DNA from: Takifugu bimaculatus | Taxonomy: Eukaryota > Chordata > Actinopteri > Tetraodontiformes > Tetraodontidae | Direction: 5' to 3' | Assembly (NCBI GenBank): GCA_004026145.2 | Contig: CP034993.1 | Location: 1,764,580 to 1,828,579 of the forward strand | Length of the DNA stretch: 64,000 bases | Part shown: positions 1-13,147 of the stretch, in pieces | Layout: each line of letters opens with the position of its first letter | Numbering within the stretch: position 1 is the first letter of the stretch | Notes under the pieces: model-generated | What the model was told of the DNA's origin: nothing | The model's database searches: none | What the model saw: the letters and a program-made list of their open reading frames with translations, nothing else | Translations under genes and position numbers: made by a program

Positions 1-2506
1 CCGCCCTTCTTCATTCTCCCGATCCCTTTATTCCGCTCTGCCTGACTCCTGATTAAGTGAACCTTAAAACGAAAAGAATGATTGACTCCTCGCCCATGCG
101 TAACACAGCTTATCAATAATAATTTGCATGTTTATGGCTGCTTTCAGAATAATAATAAGTATTCAGCGTTTCACATGAGAGAAAAATCCCCCCATTGCTG
201 TCACAAGGAAGCCGGTAAGACATTAGGGCTGTCACACACGAGCTGTGTAGGGTCGCAGAAAACAGCCGAGTGTGTCCTCACTTTGGCACTGGTGTTCTCA
301 CTAACGAGCGTTTTCATTTGAACGACCAGGTGTGTGTGTGCGGGAGGGGGGGTGCATTTCACTAGGGAGGTGAGGACGCAGGTCCAAAAGGTCATATCAG
401 ACTTTGTTTGAAGTTTAGAATTGTGTTCAGGTGGGTTGGCATTACGTCATTGAGAGTCCTCACAAATATAGTAGCACAAACATGTGTCTTAGAATGAAAA
501 CTGCCCCCCACCCCGTAAGCCCGCAATGCTCATTTGTATCGCCAGAGGCTTAAATGCTTAAATGCACGCTGCAAATCTCATTTTCACATTGCAGCCTTGA
601 TTACGAAGAAGACGATTGCAGGACTTCTTCACTCATAAGCGGAATCTTCTTTAGCTTCTTACGCAACGGCAGGCGGAATGTAACGGCTCCGGTGAGCATA
701 AACGTATATGGAAAAGGGAGATAATGCGTGTGTACAAAGACGCTTCAGATGAATGGCTGTTGGAATGCTACAAATACGATTATGGGATTATAACGGACGC
801 GTCGGTCTTCGCCTGGCTCTCCCATCATAGTTTTGTGGGTTCTCCGTTGGTACTTTGGGTCGTTAGACAGCCAATCACAGGCGGGGGAAGCTGCGCTGTC
901 CCAACCCTCATCATCCTAAGCGTTCTGTACCTCTCGAACCTGCACACGTCACCACCATCAGAGGGTTACTGCTTCAGGGTTTGCGGTGCTGTTCGGCGTC
1001 CGATGGCCGTGCAGTGGCGGCTGGACTGTAGTTCCCTTAATCACACAGAGTTTTCTAATTTAGATGCCTCTGTGCTCATGTCACCCATCAAAAACAGATG
1101 AACCCAGGGAGGTGCACTCGGAAGGGGAACGACTCTCCAGAGCCGTTTGTGTATGACACGGCGTGACAGGACCCCCGCCAACGCCTTAATAATGTCCTCC
1201 GGGGGAAAACTGTCTTTTGTCATTTGAAAGGGAGCATCATTCTTCAGTCTATACATCATTCTTCACCAACTCGCAGGCCTGGATATGGCGAACTCCTCTG
1301 TGGAATCAGCGCCATTGTGTGCATGACTGCGTGCACGTGTGTGGTGGGTACAGGGGCCGCGTGCCACCACAGACAAGAGGCTGACATGATTAATGAGCCT
1401 CGTCAGTCAAGCCGCGCGCTGGGGAAAGAGAGACACAACAACGAGAGACGGGTGTTTGAATAAATAAACACTGTAATTCAAGGAGAGGTTAATCAAAAAT
1501 ACATTCGGGGAGGCATTTTGCTGCAGACCCAGAGCAGATTACAACCCCAATGTGATATTTTTACTTTAAAAAAAGCTCCTGTTTATCCACCATTTATTCA
1601 TGAAAGGTGAGTTTGGGAGATGTTAAGAAGTGAGGGAAGAAATTTTGTCTCTGTCTGCACGTCTGACAGGCTGGATCTGACGTGCAGACATCTGCCTGGA
1701 TCTGTGTGGCTGGCATTACCCTCCCAGCAGGTGGGGGGGTGTAATGCCGAGTTGCATTCGGGGACTGGTGTAATAAACTGGCGCTAAATGCGAGACGTCG
1801 ATGAAGATTTCCCGTTGGTAAAATCCAGCTTAGCCCAGTTATTTTTGCTGTGCCTGTCAAGTGTTCCAGTCTAACAAGGGTGATATAATGAGAGCCCCCC
1901 CCCCCCCTTCTGTACGGTGGTAAATTGGAAACGGGACGCAGGGGGGTTGCAGGGGGATTGCCAGACTCAGCCGAAATTAAGCCGTGTGGGACCGCACGAT
2001 AAAGATTGAAGGTTACAAAAGGTCAGTCCTGCACATTTGATGACGGCTGACATCACCGCCGAAGAGTTCTGAGCAGCGACGGACATTGAGATAGGGGAGA
2101 CAGCTTCTGATGAACGCAGAGGGCAGAGTAGAGCCTGGAATGAAGTGACAGCCTTTCAATTTCTAAAGGTTCATCCAAAAAAAGCTTTTAATTTCTCGTC
2201 ATGTCAAATCCATCATTTCTGTGAAGCACATAATTGACAAGCTTGTTTTTCCTGCTACAACGTCTGCAAACAAAATACAAATATTTGATGAGCAAAGCTT
2301 TCAATAAATCTGTTACTTGGCTTCAGGCTAAAACAACATTTACTGCACTTTTGCACCGATTGAGGTAAATAGCTTTTTTTTCTCCCAGCTCCCATCGTGC
2401 TGCAAAGACTGATTTTTCTTCTCTGCTCGAAGTTATTCTTATTATTATTATTTTAAAATAGATTTTACATGTCTTTGAGGAGGCCAGATGCCCGGAAGTG
2501 TTCTTG

Positions 2507-2652
2507 TTCAATTCAACTTTATTTATAAAGCATCTGTGACAATCAAGACCGTCTCCAGGGCCTCATAGAAACCTGAGCCAGACCCTTGAAACAGTGGCAA
2601 CAGGAAAAACTCCCTTTTAACAGGAAGAAGCCCTGAGCAGGAGCAGGCACAA
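2507..2652 (-). mobile_element. Teleost-type interspersed repeat fragment
   Basis: It begins TTCAATTCAACTTTATTTAT and ends with GGAAAAACTCCCTTTTAACA followed by GGAAGAAGCC. Both pieces are hallmarks of a repeat I recognise as very common in fish genomes. I cannot name the family or confirm the orientation. It is a partial, diverged copy. Confidence 0.55.
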
Positions 2653-3005
2653 GTTGACCAACACACTTCATCAAATCATAAAGTAGGCTGATCACAAATG
2701 TCAGCATATATTTAAAGTCAGTTGTGAAAATGAGGCAATACTCCGGTTTTTAGTGTCAAACTGAAAATCAGCCAAATAAAGGACCTGATCCGTCAGTTCA
2801 CTTCATGTCGAGCTCTTTATTTGTTAGTTATTTCTTCCGTCCGCCTCTGAAGAACTCAGAAGCCTCACGAAGACGACAGTCGCGGCACAACGGGGTGTTT
2901 TGTATGAGGTCATTGTTTGTGTCCTTGGTGGTCCCACTGAGACGGAGTCAACCTGCGCTGTTGTAACTGACACTGGCTATCTGTGTCCTGCATCTCTAAC
3001 AACCC

Positions 3006-3007
<2 letters not shown>

Positions 3008-3046
<39 letters not shown>
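3008..3046 (+). repeat. (CA)n microsatellite
   Basis: Pure CA dinucleotide tract of about 39 bp. Confidence 0.97.
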
Positions 3047-3049
<3 letters not shown>

Positions 3050-3174
3050 TCTTGCAGCCACAATTTCCTCTCCTCCCCTGAGATGCCACATTCATTATTT
3101 ACACCCAGGGTTTCTCCGGCTCCTTTGCAGGGGTCAGCCTGTGCCGTCCGACTGTCTGTCGCTTTAATTCTTGT

Positions 3175-3176
<2 letters not shown>

Positions 3177-3216
<40 letters not shown>
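3177..3216 (+). repeat. (CA)n microsatellite
   Basis: Pure CA tract of about 40 bp, in the same orientation as the tract 130 bp upstream. Confidence 0.97.
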
Positions 3217-3218
<2 letters not shown>

Positions 3219-4279
3219 ATCACACGCAACCAAAGGATGTGCGGTTCTGCCTATTTTTCTTATTTAGAGCCTGACATGTTTGCCAAAAACATGTCGGATA
3301 CCAGCAGGAATTCAGGTGAAAATTAAGTGTTTGTCTGCAAAACGGGTGGAAAATTCCCCGACTGCCTAAATAAATGAACTCCAGATCCACCTGCAGGCAC
3401 GCCACAGACAGCTCCCGTCAGCGTGGCGCTGGAATAGACAGGTTTTTGTTTTTTTGTTGTTGCAACACACGCTTTGATTGTTCCCTCTCCTCCACTGATA
3501 TTTCCTCTTGAATTAAGAAAGGAGCGCACCAACGGCTCCATCACAGGACATTTGAATTCTGTGCTTGCTGGTGTCTTTATCGCTTTCGATTGCATCAGTC
3601 GTACTTTTCTGGGCTCGCAGCTGAAGTGGAATCCCCTGGTAATCCCAAACCACATTCATGAATAAACACCCTTTTATTGCCAAGGCAACCTGTCTCTCTC
3701 TATATATAGTATATATATTATATTGATGGCAGCACTTATGTCTCCAGGTTGTTGTTTTTATGTTGACGAGCATTTGAAGATGATTTAAATGGTTGTTGTT
3801 TTTTTTTTATCAAAACCTTGACGTGTTACTACTCGTGGCTCCATAGATATGCACGCCAGGTGGTTCCTCAGAGCAGGGGTGTAAGAGAGCATCTGTGACC
3901 ATCAAACAACCTGGGAAAGTTGCCAGTTTACTTCAGTCAGTCTGGCTTTTTTTCTTTTCGCCTAATTTCTCCCAAGTGCATTCCGGAAGAGGCTGCAGCT
4001 GCACCGTATCCTCCTTTTTAAACAATCTGCTGGCATTTCCCACTACGTTTACCGGCGAAGTCATTTGCGCTCGTAATTCTGCTGCTGCCCCTGAGTCCTC
4101 CGGACACCTTCATCGTGCCAGCAACAGGAAAGGCTTCTGCTGAAAATAAAAGACTCCAGATAGGAAAACAGCGTGCACTGTGTCATCCGCATGCATGTTC
4201 CAAAGCCAGGATGATGCATTGTTCTCCGTTTTGCCTGGTAACTCACGTCGCCGCCCTCTCTCCTCCTCCGTGTCTCCAG

Positions 4280-4356
4280 GTGCAGCAGGATGAGAGGAGA
4301 ACCGCCTGCGCGTAGCTTCCTGCTGGCCCTCCTTCTGCTTCAGACGACGGGCTGCG
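4280..4356 (+). CDS. ncan: ncan first coding exon: start codon and signal peptide
   Basis: A pyrimidine-rich tract ending in TCTCCAG gives an acceptor, so the exon begins at 4280 with 10 bases of 5' untranslated sequence. ATG is at 4290-4292 with A at -3, a favourable context. It encodes 22 residues plus one base: a short basic start (MRGEPPAR), then the hydrophobic core FLLALLLLQ, then TTGC. That is a classical secretory signal peptide, with cleavage expected near the junction with the next exon. The donor GTGAGT follows at 4357, leaving a phase 1 intron. Confidence 0.85.
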
Positions 4357-5644
4357 GTGAGTCCTCATCACCCTCTGGGCAGCCACATCACTGACCTGAC
4401 ACAAACAGCACAGTTGGGGTTAATGATAAACCAAAGAGCTTTGTTTTTCATCTCTTTACTGGTTAAAAGTGTAATTAAAAGTCTAATTGGTGCAAGAGTT
4501 ATTCTGTCACATGGCCAGATGTGTGAAAAATGTGGAATTAAACTGCGATGGAAGTCAGTGCTGAATAAAATAGAACTGCTTGGAGCTAAAGCAGAGCAGC
4601 AGAGGGGCCGGGTGATGTGAGGGAAAGCTAATCCAGCATGTCTCCAAATTAGCATTTGAAGTTGTGGAATATTTTCATCCAAAAGATTTAAATCGTGAGT
4701 CCAGTTTTATCTGACAGTGCTCAAAAGGGGATCAAGTCTCCCATTATAATCTGCCGTCAGGTGTTGATTGAGATGCTGTGGGTTTATTTGATGATGAATC
4801 TTAATAAATCAGTCCACCCCTTTGTGGTTTCTATCAGTATTTATAGCTCCCGCACTTGGCAGACCTTCAGAGCGGAGCTATCTGGCTCCAGATCTGCTTT
4901 TATCTGCTGATAATTATCCAACTGTGCTTCAAGGGGGGGGGAAAGGCAACGACACGATGTAAAGAAGTTTAAAACAAATCTACAAAGGTCACATGCATCC
5001 TCTGTGAAGGATTGAAGGAGGGATGACTTTGATATTTTATCAAATCTCCAAGATATTTCTTTCCAAGCGGATATTTGCGGAGCTCATTAAAACGAGGTTT
5101 GCTTTCACTGGGAAAGTCCAAGTTTAGGATCTTAATTTTAATCTTCTCATTATATGTCATCCATGTCGCCCAGGCTCGGAAGGGAGACCTGACATTTTAC
5201 TTTTGTTTGCACATCTGCACCGCGGACTTTATTGAACTCTTAATTTTACTGGAAGAAAGGCAGCAGATCATGTCACAGGGGTTATGAAACGGCGCCAGCG
5301 TGGGCTTAAATGTCATACAGTGACTTACGCCGCTTGTCTAACGTCACATTTTTCGGTTTGTGTGTGACTGCTTCAGTGCTCAACATCCTCCCGATGCTCT
5401 TTTAGAGGGGTTATCGGTGTTTTGCAGAGAGTGTATTTACACTGCCGAGTATTTACCTTTTCTATACTGTTCTGCTAAATATCTGGATGTGTGTGTGTGT
5501 GTTTAATGGGCTGCTCTGGGTTCTTTTGTTGCTGTTTTGTGTGGAGGTTTAAAAAAAATTGGCACAAAGGTCTTTGTGCGACTGTGGGCTCAGATTCCCA
5601 TGCAGAAAGATGATGAAAACAGTGCCAACGGCTCTCTAAGTGTA

Positions 5645-5678
5645 TGTGTGCGCGCGCGCGTGTGTGTGAGTGAGCGAG

Positions 5679-5767
<89 letters not shown>
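5645..5767 (+). repeat. (TG)n microsatellite with a (CG)n core
   Basis: Alternating purine-pyrimidine tract. TGTGTGCGCGCGCGCG leads into TG repeats, a short GAGTGAGCGAGAG interruption, then about 86 bp of pure TG (5682-5767). Confidence 0.97.
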
Positions 5768-5769
<2 letters not shown>

Positions 5770-6339
5770 AATATATTTGTGTGGAAAAAAAGCCTCAGGT
5801 TACATCTGCAATGTAGATCATAGAGCCAGCTTACTAAACTAAATAAACACACACACACACGCATCTCATCTTGCTCCAGATTTGGAGGCGTTCCGGTCTG
5901 CAGGGTGTTGACCTCCTCCGTTGCTTCTCTCTCCATTCTTACATTTAAGGAAAGAGTGAGTGGAGGGTTCAGATGCCAGCTGCTGTTTGCAGCTGCAGCT
6001 CGGCCCCTCACACTCAGCTTTGAACACATTCATTTTGAGATGCTGTTGAGGTGCGTTCATGCTCTTCCTGAGATGATATGCTGTTCAAAGTTCTGCTCAA
6101 ATTCCTAGATCTAACCCGTGATTTAGATTGGCCCCCAGACTCTCACAGATTTGTGGCTTTTTTAGGTCTTTCATACCTATTATCTTACAGATGATTACTA
6201 TAGAACTGCTATAATATACTGTAAATACTATATGAGATGAACTTGCTAAACATATGATTTTATTTACATTTTGTCAAAGTACTTTTCTACTCTACTAAGC
6301 TCTTAAATAATGAGCACTAAACTGCGTGAGCAAACTGAA

Positions 6340-6900
6340 GAATTGCCATTAGTGGGCGTGTTGCGGGGGTCTATGTACTGGGAGTGTATTTCTAACAGGT
6401 GCTAAAGTGGTGTGGACCGCCCTATTTAAATGAGGATTTCACATGTGCTGCCGGCTGTCGCCATGGAGATACACCAAAAAAAGCTACTCTGGGAGACGCC
6501 GGCACTACTGTAGCTGTGATGGTGCACTGGAACATCCAGACACAAGAAAATGTGTTGCTGAAATGAGTTTTTCCATCAGAGACGCGGATCCTTTTCGTGA
6601 CCGGCTCCATATCAGCCCAGAGGTCATTCAGCAGCTCAGACCATTGCTGGACAGACGATATGTCTCTGCTATTTTTGATTCTGACAGTCCGGAAGAGAAG
6701 ATTCCCTCTTTCCGCCGTCTCTGCCTCCTTCCTGCCACGCTGACCGCAGCCATTTGGGGGTCCCGTTTGTGCCAGCTCGCACCTGCCTTTCAAACGTGCT
6801 AAATAGAGACGCGCCACCGCCCGCTTTCAGGTTGGATCATCGCATTGCGGCCGCTAGATGATCACATTTGCGTTGCGCTGGATCAACTTGGCGCCGCAAA
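6340..6900 (+). mobile_element. Possible Harbinger-like DNA transposon fragment
   Basis: The 119-codon open frame at 6443-6802 contains DADPFRDRLHISPEVIQQLR. This resembles the N-terminal lead-in of HARBI1-type transposases, in which a DPF..R..(L/Y)..S motif precedes the helix-turn-helix region. The catalytic domain is absent. The flanks are GC-rich and unlike the neighbouring intron. The similarity is weak; a chance open frame is the main alternative. Confidence 0.3.
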
Positions 6901-7000
6901 GGCGAGCAACAAGGAAACAACAGGGCAAACTTCCCAAACTTCCCAAAGACTCTTCCAAGTCTGCTGGTGGGAGAGAGCAGGAGAGAGAGACCTGCTAGCC

Positions 7001-7049
7001 TGTGTGTGGTGTGTGTGGTGTGTGTGGGTGTGTGTGTGTGGGTGTGTGT
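7001..7049 (+). repeat. Imperfect (TG)n repeat
   Basis: TG repeats interrupted by GG at short intervals. Confidence 0.9.
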
Positions 7050-7218
7050 CTTTGAGTGTTGCTGTTGGGCCGTTGGGGTGCCACACTGCAGAGAAACACG
7101 GACCAGTAATCAAACGCAGCAGATACAGATGAAGTCGGTCCTCCTTCATTCAATTTACATTACACGGTACACAGCCTCAGATCTGTTCTTTTGAAGAGGC
7201 CACCCCAGAACCAAGATC

Positions 7219-7269
7219 TGTGTGTGTGTGTGTGAGTGTGTGTGTGTGTGTGTTGTTGTGTGTGTGTGT
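7219..7269 (+). repeat. Imperfect (TG)n microsatellite
   Basis: TG tract with one A and two TTG interruptions. Confidence 0.93.
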
Positions 7270-8631
7270 CGGTTCAGTCCTGTTTCCCTTATTTTCTTTC
7301 CATGTGTGGCGCCTCTGTTGCCATGGTTATCATCTCCAGACTTGACGTGAGCAGCTTCATCGTGTCTCTGTTGTGTTAAACCGAAGCGTATCGGCGTTCA
7401 AGAGCAGCCAGGATCCACCCCCCGACACACACACACACACACCCCACCCACCCCCTTAATGCTCCATTTGCCCCTGTGTGTTGTCGGGATTGTTTTGCTA
7501 AAGGGAGGCGTTTCTCAGCATCCCACAACAAAGCATGACAAAAAGATCTCACGCCGTTTCGTCAGACTCCACACAAAAAGACGAGCCGCCGCTGGTGCGC
7601 CCGTCCCGGGGTTATTAAGTGAGTCAAGTATCAAGTATGAGCAGACGGCTGACAAGTCTTTGATGTTTTGTTCACTTGTTGATTCAGCTGATTAAAGGGA
7701 AACTTGCTGATCCTAAAAGCTTTGGGAAACATGCTTGTATGATTTGATTAGACTGTGTTTCATGCTCCTTTAGTCCAACAGAAGATCACCCACCATTATA
7801 ATCTCTACATTAATCTTTACTATCCCATCATGTATATAATGTAATTAAGGACTATAAAGTTTCCAGTTTCCAAACCTCTAAAAACGTACTCAAGCTTTAA
7901 AGTGCAATTTTCACGCGCCGACTCACTAAAACCCAAACTCACAAACGCCAGTTGAGCGCTCGATCAAGCTGTTTGTGTCACGTCAGATCTGATTTCTTAA
8001 CACAGTCATCAGGTAAGCAACCCCGTGTCAGGCGGTTTATCTGTTATGAGTTATGGCACCAGTCCCGGGACACACCCGCGTGCATAATCAGCCGGTGTGC
8101 AGAAAACTGGAGCTGAGTGGGGACGGATGAACATTAGTTCCGGCAGCTTTGGACTTGTAGGCTGACGGGTGTTTGTGTGTGAAAAGTGATGACAAAGGAG
8201 TCTGAATCACGGGGGGAAACCCACTGCGGGCACTTCTGAAGGCAGGAGGGGGAGCGAGAGGAGGGGTTGGGAGGACAGAGGGGACGGGGGACCGTGTCCT
8301 CGTGGACGTGATGATGGTTACGGCCCTCATCGTGGGCCTGCGCCGCGCGAAGGTGCTGTAGCGGCGTTTGACGCTGCCAGAGAGGCGAGAGAAGCTCCAC
8401 GGCAACGTCAACCAGGGGTGGGAGCCAAGACAGAGTCTGAGCCGGTCTGAGCAGGCCGTCTGGGCGGTCTCAGCGGATCCTTCGCTTCTCGGCGCCAGAG
8501 GTCAAAAGGTCAAATGCTTGCTTTTACCAGGCAAAAAAAACAAGACTTGAGTGGAGCATTTTTGTGGAGGACAGTTGGGAGCCCGATTTCGGATCTGGTT
8601 CTGAGGTTATGGGAAAGCCAGCATCCGTCCA

Positions 8632-8728
8632 TCTGTCTGCCTGCCTGTCTGCCTGTCTGCCTGCCTGTCTGTCTGCCTGCCTACCTGCCTGCCTGCCTGC
8701 CTGCCTGCCTGTCTGTCTGCCTACCTGT

Positions 8729-8761
<33 letters not shown>

Positions 8762-8836
8762 TGCCTGTCTGCCTGCCTGCCTGCCTTCCTGCCTGCCTGC
8801 CTTCCTGCCTGCCTGCCTGCCTGCCTGCCTACCTGT

Positions 8837-8874
<38 letters not shown>

Positions 8875-8880
8875 ACCTGT

Positions 8881-8937
<57 letters not shown>

Positions 8938-9015
8938 TGTCTGCCTGCCTACCTGCCTGCCTGCCTGCCTGCCTGTCTGCCTGCCTGCCTGCCTGTCTGC
9001 CTGCCTGCCTGTTTG

Positions 9016-9068
<53 letters not shown>

Positions 9069-9118
9069 TTGCCTGCCTGCCTGCCTGCCTGCCTGTCTGC
9101 CTGCCTGCCTGCCTGCCT
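8632..9118 (+). repeat. (CCTG)n tetranucleotide array with TCTG/CCTA/TTTG variants
   Basis: About 487 bp of 4-bp units, mainly CCTG with interspersed TCTG, CCTA, CCTT and TTTG. It makes long stop-free frames on both strands (CLPA-type and GRQA-type repeats), which follow from the 4-bp period and are not genes. Confidence 0.97.
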
Positions 9119-10822
9119 TTTGGTAAAATGTCTCCAAGACCTCTGAAGGGATTTGATGAACAACACCACCTCCTATTAAGGAAGACAGGTCGGGTCTCTC
9201 TCTCCATCTGCCTTGATTCTCTAATCACAATCATAGTTCATAATCTGCTGTCTCAATCAGGAAGCCTTTCACCAAGGCTAACCCTCCAATACAAGACGAG
9301 CGACATACGGTGGCTGACGAACTCCGTGAAGGTATTCCAAGTAACTGGAGTATTAGTTTTGGGTGTAAGTCACAGTGTGCAGGGAAATGAGCTGCATGGG
9401 GGAGGAACTGCGCTCTCTGAGTGGTTTTAACGTGCGATGGGAAAATCTCATCTTCCCCTGTCTTTCCTCGCCACTTGCATGCTTGTTATTGATTTGTTTG
9501 TGTTCACACTGAGCCTGTTTATGTGGCCATAAAACCCCAATAACTGGGAGTAGTGGCATAATTGTTATATTTGGATCGAAAGCCTTTGTTTGCACCTCAG
9601 AAACGTGATGATCAAAAGAAATCTTCCGAACTACCGACAGTCTTAGAATCAGCTACACGCTGCTGCCGTCCTTCATTTTAACTCCATGTTGGTTGTCTTT
9701 TGTCTGCAGCTCCTGTTGTGACCACATCCCTTTTTTTTGCTAATTTTTGATACAAATGTGCAGATATCAAAGAGTAAAATGAACTATGGGACCAATTCCT
9801 TCCATGTCGTTTTGATTTCCCAACAGCTTGATAAATAAAGTAGATCACAATCTGTCTGCTTGGCTGCGGTTCGAAAGCCTTGAATCCATCCACTGAACAG
9901 CTCCAACAACATTCAAGTCTTTCATGTTTTATAATCGGAACCCATCAAATTCTAGATTGATGTGAAATCAGTAAACCCGAAACCAACAGCATCTGTGATG
10001 CCTTCAAGACCGACAAAAAATCTGCCAAAGACTCATTCCTCCTCCTCAGAAATGATCAACTTTTACCATTTTTATATTTTAAAAAAAGAGAATGCACATT
10101 TTTTTTATGCATATTTTTTTATTGAATATTTTTTTAACGCGCTGCTTCCATATTTCATCTCTTTTCATCAGGCTGACAGCAGCCAGGAGATCCTTGTTTG
10201 GGAGCACGTGATAGCCAACGATACAAGCCACAGAAGGGCATTCAAACAAAAGCAGGTCTCCTGGGGGTTAAGCTTGTGATAACATTTCCATCTAAATGCA
10301 GATTTGATATAGCGGCGGTATTGGGGATCCTTTTTAGTTTACATTCATTACCACAAAGAGAGCAGCCGCGTTCTTTCACCTGCTCGTTTCGTGATGTGAT
10401 TTCGCCTTTTTTTTTTCCCAGAGACGCCGTCTGCTCTTGATGTCGCTTGATATAGTCGTGTAAATTGCAGTGGGAGAAGAGAAGAGAAGAGAAATCTGTA
10501 AATGAGCTGGACAGGAGGAGTGAAAACACGAGTCGGCACGAGGAGCATACTGTATCACCCAAACGGCGCTCATCTGAGGTGCAAATGAAACGTGATCATT
10601 GGCTCTTAGCTGGGGAATAAATCTCTTCTTAAGCTGTTTCCAGACTTCCAAAGAACTTTCTTGTGTCCTCTGGTTATTGTGCGTTTGAACAGAAGGAGCA
10701 CGCGAGCGAGACAACGATTACTTCCGTCTCCTCCAGGGGGAGAGAGAGAAAGAACATGATGTTTGAATCTAAATTGATGATCTGTGAATCACAAGCCTTC
10801 ATTTCCATCATATACCCCCCCC

Positions 10823-10859
10823 CACACACACACACACACACACACGCACACACACACAC
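10823..10859 (+). repeat. (CA)n microsatellite preceded by a C run
   Basis: CA tract with one GCA interruption, directly after nine C bases. Confidence 0.95.
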
Positions 10860-11675
10860 GTGTCCCTCCAGGCTCCTCCACTTGCATGCTTCCTTCATCT
10901 TTTCCCCTTGCTTGACTCTCACACCTCCACTGCCAGCCGGTGTGGCCTTGCTTCACCATCCTCTCTGGATGCTGCTCCTGTCAGGTGGAAAAGCAGAAAA
11001 AGAAGTGGATCAATTCTTCTGCAGATCACAGACTGGGTCAGACTCGTTTGTGCACCGTTGATGATATGCACGCCATTATTTGAATTAGCCAGGCTCCCCT
11101 GCCCAGAAAGAGTTTGAAGATGGATTGTTCAACATTTGGGGGAATATCTTGTTTTTTTTACTGTCTTTGGCCAGAAAGATCAATACTAATCCAGGATCTC
11201 GGTGTAAAAGTTGGTGCTCGTCTGCTGGGGTAATGTAGAGATCAGAAACATGAGCAAGGGCCACCTGACATCTGTCCATCCCATAAAACCCCAGCTGCTG
11301 GGTTCTGCTGGGGGTGCTGCTCCTCAGATGCACTGGGCTTTTCAGATGCATTTGCTTTTTGGATGGCGTGTAACCCCGGACACACACCACAGTTGTCTCC
11401 ATTCAGCTCTGCTCGTGTGTAGACTTTCAATCGTGTCTTCGTTAGCTCTGCCCAGCAGGTTGTTTAATGGCTTATGTTCATTCCCTCGACTGTTAGCCAC
11501 GATTGTTAGCCACAGCTAACAAATGAGCGCAATATAGTTTATTTTTAACTCTACATGAAAAAGAGGACCCTGAACTTTTATTTAGTCCTCTTTGTTTTAA
11601 TAATGTGAGGAAATGAAAGGTGGAATATTACTCAACGCCATATCATTACCTTAAAGTACTTTTTACGCTTACTAA

Positions 11676-11728
11676 GCATTTTAACTCGCGACCTTCGACA
11701 TGGTAGCACTGAGCGGTCTAAACCAGCT
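11676..11728 (-). mobile_element. Possible tRNA-derived SINE relic
   Basis: On the minus strand the piece reads GGTTTAGACCGCTCAGTGCT, then CATGTCGAAGGTCGCGAGTT. The order resembles a D-arm/A-box followed by a B-box-like GAGTTAAAATGC. It is strongly decayed, so the family is unassigned and the call is weak. Confidence 0.25.
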
Positions 11729-13129
11729 CTGTACTCACTCCAGAGAAACCCTGGGCCTGCGCATAATACATCAATTACAGCCTTGGCCAAGAGGTTATGA
11801 TTTTAATTGCCAAATTTTATTCTGGACCATGGACTTATAATAAGCTTGGGGGGAGGATGGGGGCTCGGTATTAATCAGGATAAGGATAATTTAAATTTAA
11901 TGGAACTTTTGGGGCTTAGCAAAAATTTCCCCCCAGTGTTTCTATTTTTCTTAAAGTAAAGTACCATTCGAAGCCCAATATCAGCAGAATAATAAGCACG
12001 GAAAACTTTCCTGGGCTACTAGCCTGATTGGCAGACCTGTTTAGCTAAAAATGAAGTAGCCACTAACTTGATACTCCATACCTTTCAACAGACTCATTGG
12101 TATTAGCAACCAAATAGGTAAAATACAAATAAAATTTGTAAGAACTGACTCAGCCTGCTGACGCTAAAAATAACAATCTTCGTTATTTAGAGGGGTTGTT
12201 GTTGTAGAGGATTAGCACCTGAGGTCACGCAGCTACATTAGCGGAGGCTGAGTGATTCAGTGGGGCACCTGTGATGCCTGGAAAAGCATTGTTCCAATAA
12301 TCTTCCATTTAAATAGCAGTGCGTCGCCCCCACATGCCACACGTTCACTTGCATCCAGTCCAATCAGCACCCAGGACACAGACTGATGAAAAGAAATCAA
12401 TAAACTCATTTTGTACCACTGGGACTTTCACCCACACATCCTGGGGGGCGGGGGGGTGGCATGTGTTTTTCCATTTACAGGGAGACTCAATTTTATGTGG
12501 CTCCACATTGACAAAATAAAGAGGACAAAACATGTTGATCCACAATAATTAATCAGAAAGAGCAAAATAATTAAACAATTTGTTAAATGCTGGAGTAGCC
12601 CACCTTAAATACACTATTCAATGTGGGTATGGGTATGTGGCTATTCTATGTGGCTGATGATACTCCAAAAAAGTGGTCTTAAAAACAAACTCTGATCTAA
12701 AAAATATATTAAAAAATATTGACAATGAAAACGTATAAAAGCACTGCGCTGGCATTGAAACAGTGACAAAAGCTCCACTGAAAGTTCCATTTTTCTGTAT
12801 TTCTGTGTTCTGAATTCTTTTTGCTGCTGTTTGGAGTGGGCGGCATTTTCAAGGCAGGGAAGCACTTGAGAATCTGGGTGGAAGACCACGCGTTCTGCTG
12901 TACGTAACGCCCCCTGTAGTCAGCTTTAACATAGACACAGACGTATCACTTCATCCACGTCAGCAGAATGTTTGATAATCCAACAATGGTCGTCAATGAC
13001 GATTCCTCGTCCACTTCAGGGTTTGTTTTTTCACGCCAGTCTTTATTTTTAAAGATCAAATATTACCATAATTGAATAGATGATAAAAAAGAAAGAAAAA
13101 AAAGATTCCACTTAATCATCAACGCTCAA

Positions 13130-13147
13130 GGGGGGGGGGGGGGGGGG
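13130..13147 (+). repeat. Poly-G run
   Basis: Eighteen consecutive G bases in intron 2, about 670 bp before the Ig exon. The true length is uncertain because homopolymers of this size are hard to sequence. Confidence 0.9.

Larger units (their letters stand above)
1..4279 (+). other. ncan upstream DNA and/or intron 1
   Basis: No coding exon is supported here. The sequence directly before 4280 is an acceptor, so the stretch includes the 3' part of intron 1. The noncoding first exon and promoter may lie here or further upstream; I could not place them. It holds two (CA)n tracts, an interspersed repeat at 2507-2652 and a short C run near 1900. Confidence 0.6.

Noticed and set aside
1..4279. Noncoding exon 1 and core promoter of ncan
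   Set aside because: No convincing TATA, CpG island or donor could be singled out from sequence alone; the TATATATA stretch near 3703 looks like simple repeat.
8514..9430. Cys/Leu/Pro/Ala-repeat and Gly/Arg/Gln-repeat open frames
   Set aside because: They come from the 4-bp CCTG repeat read in several frames on both strands.
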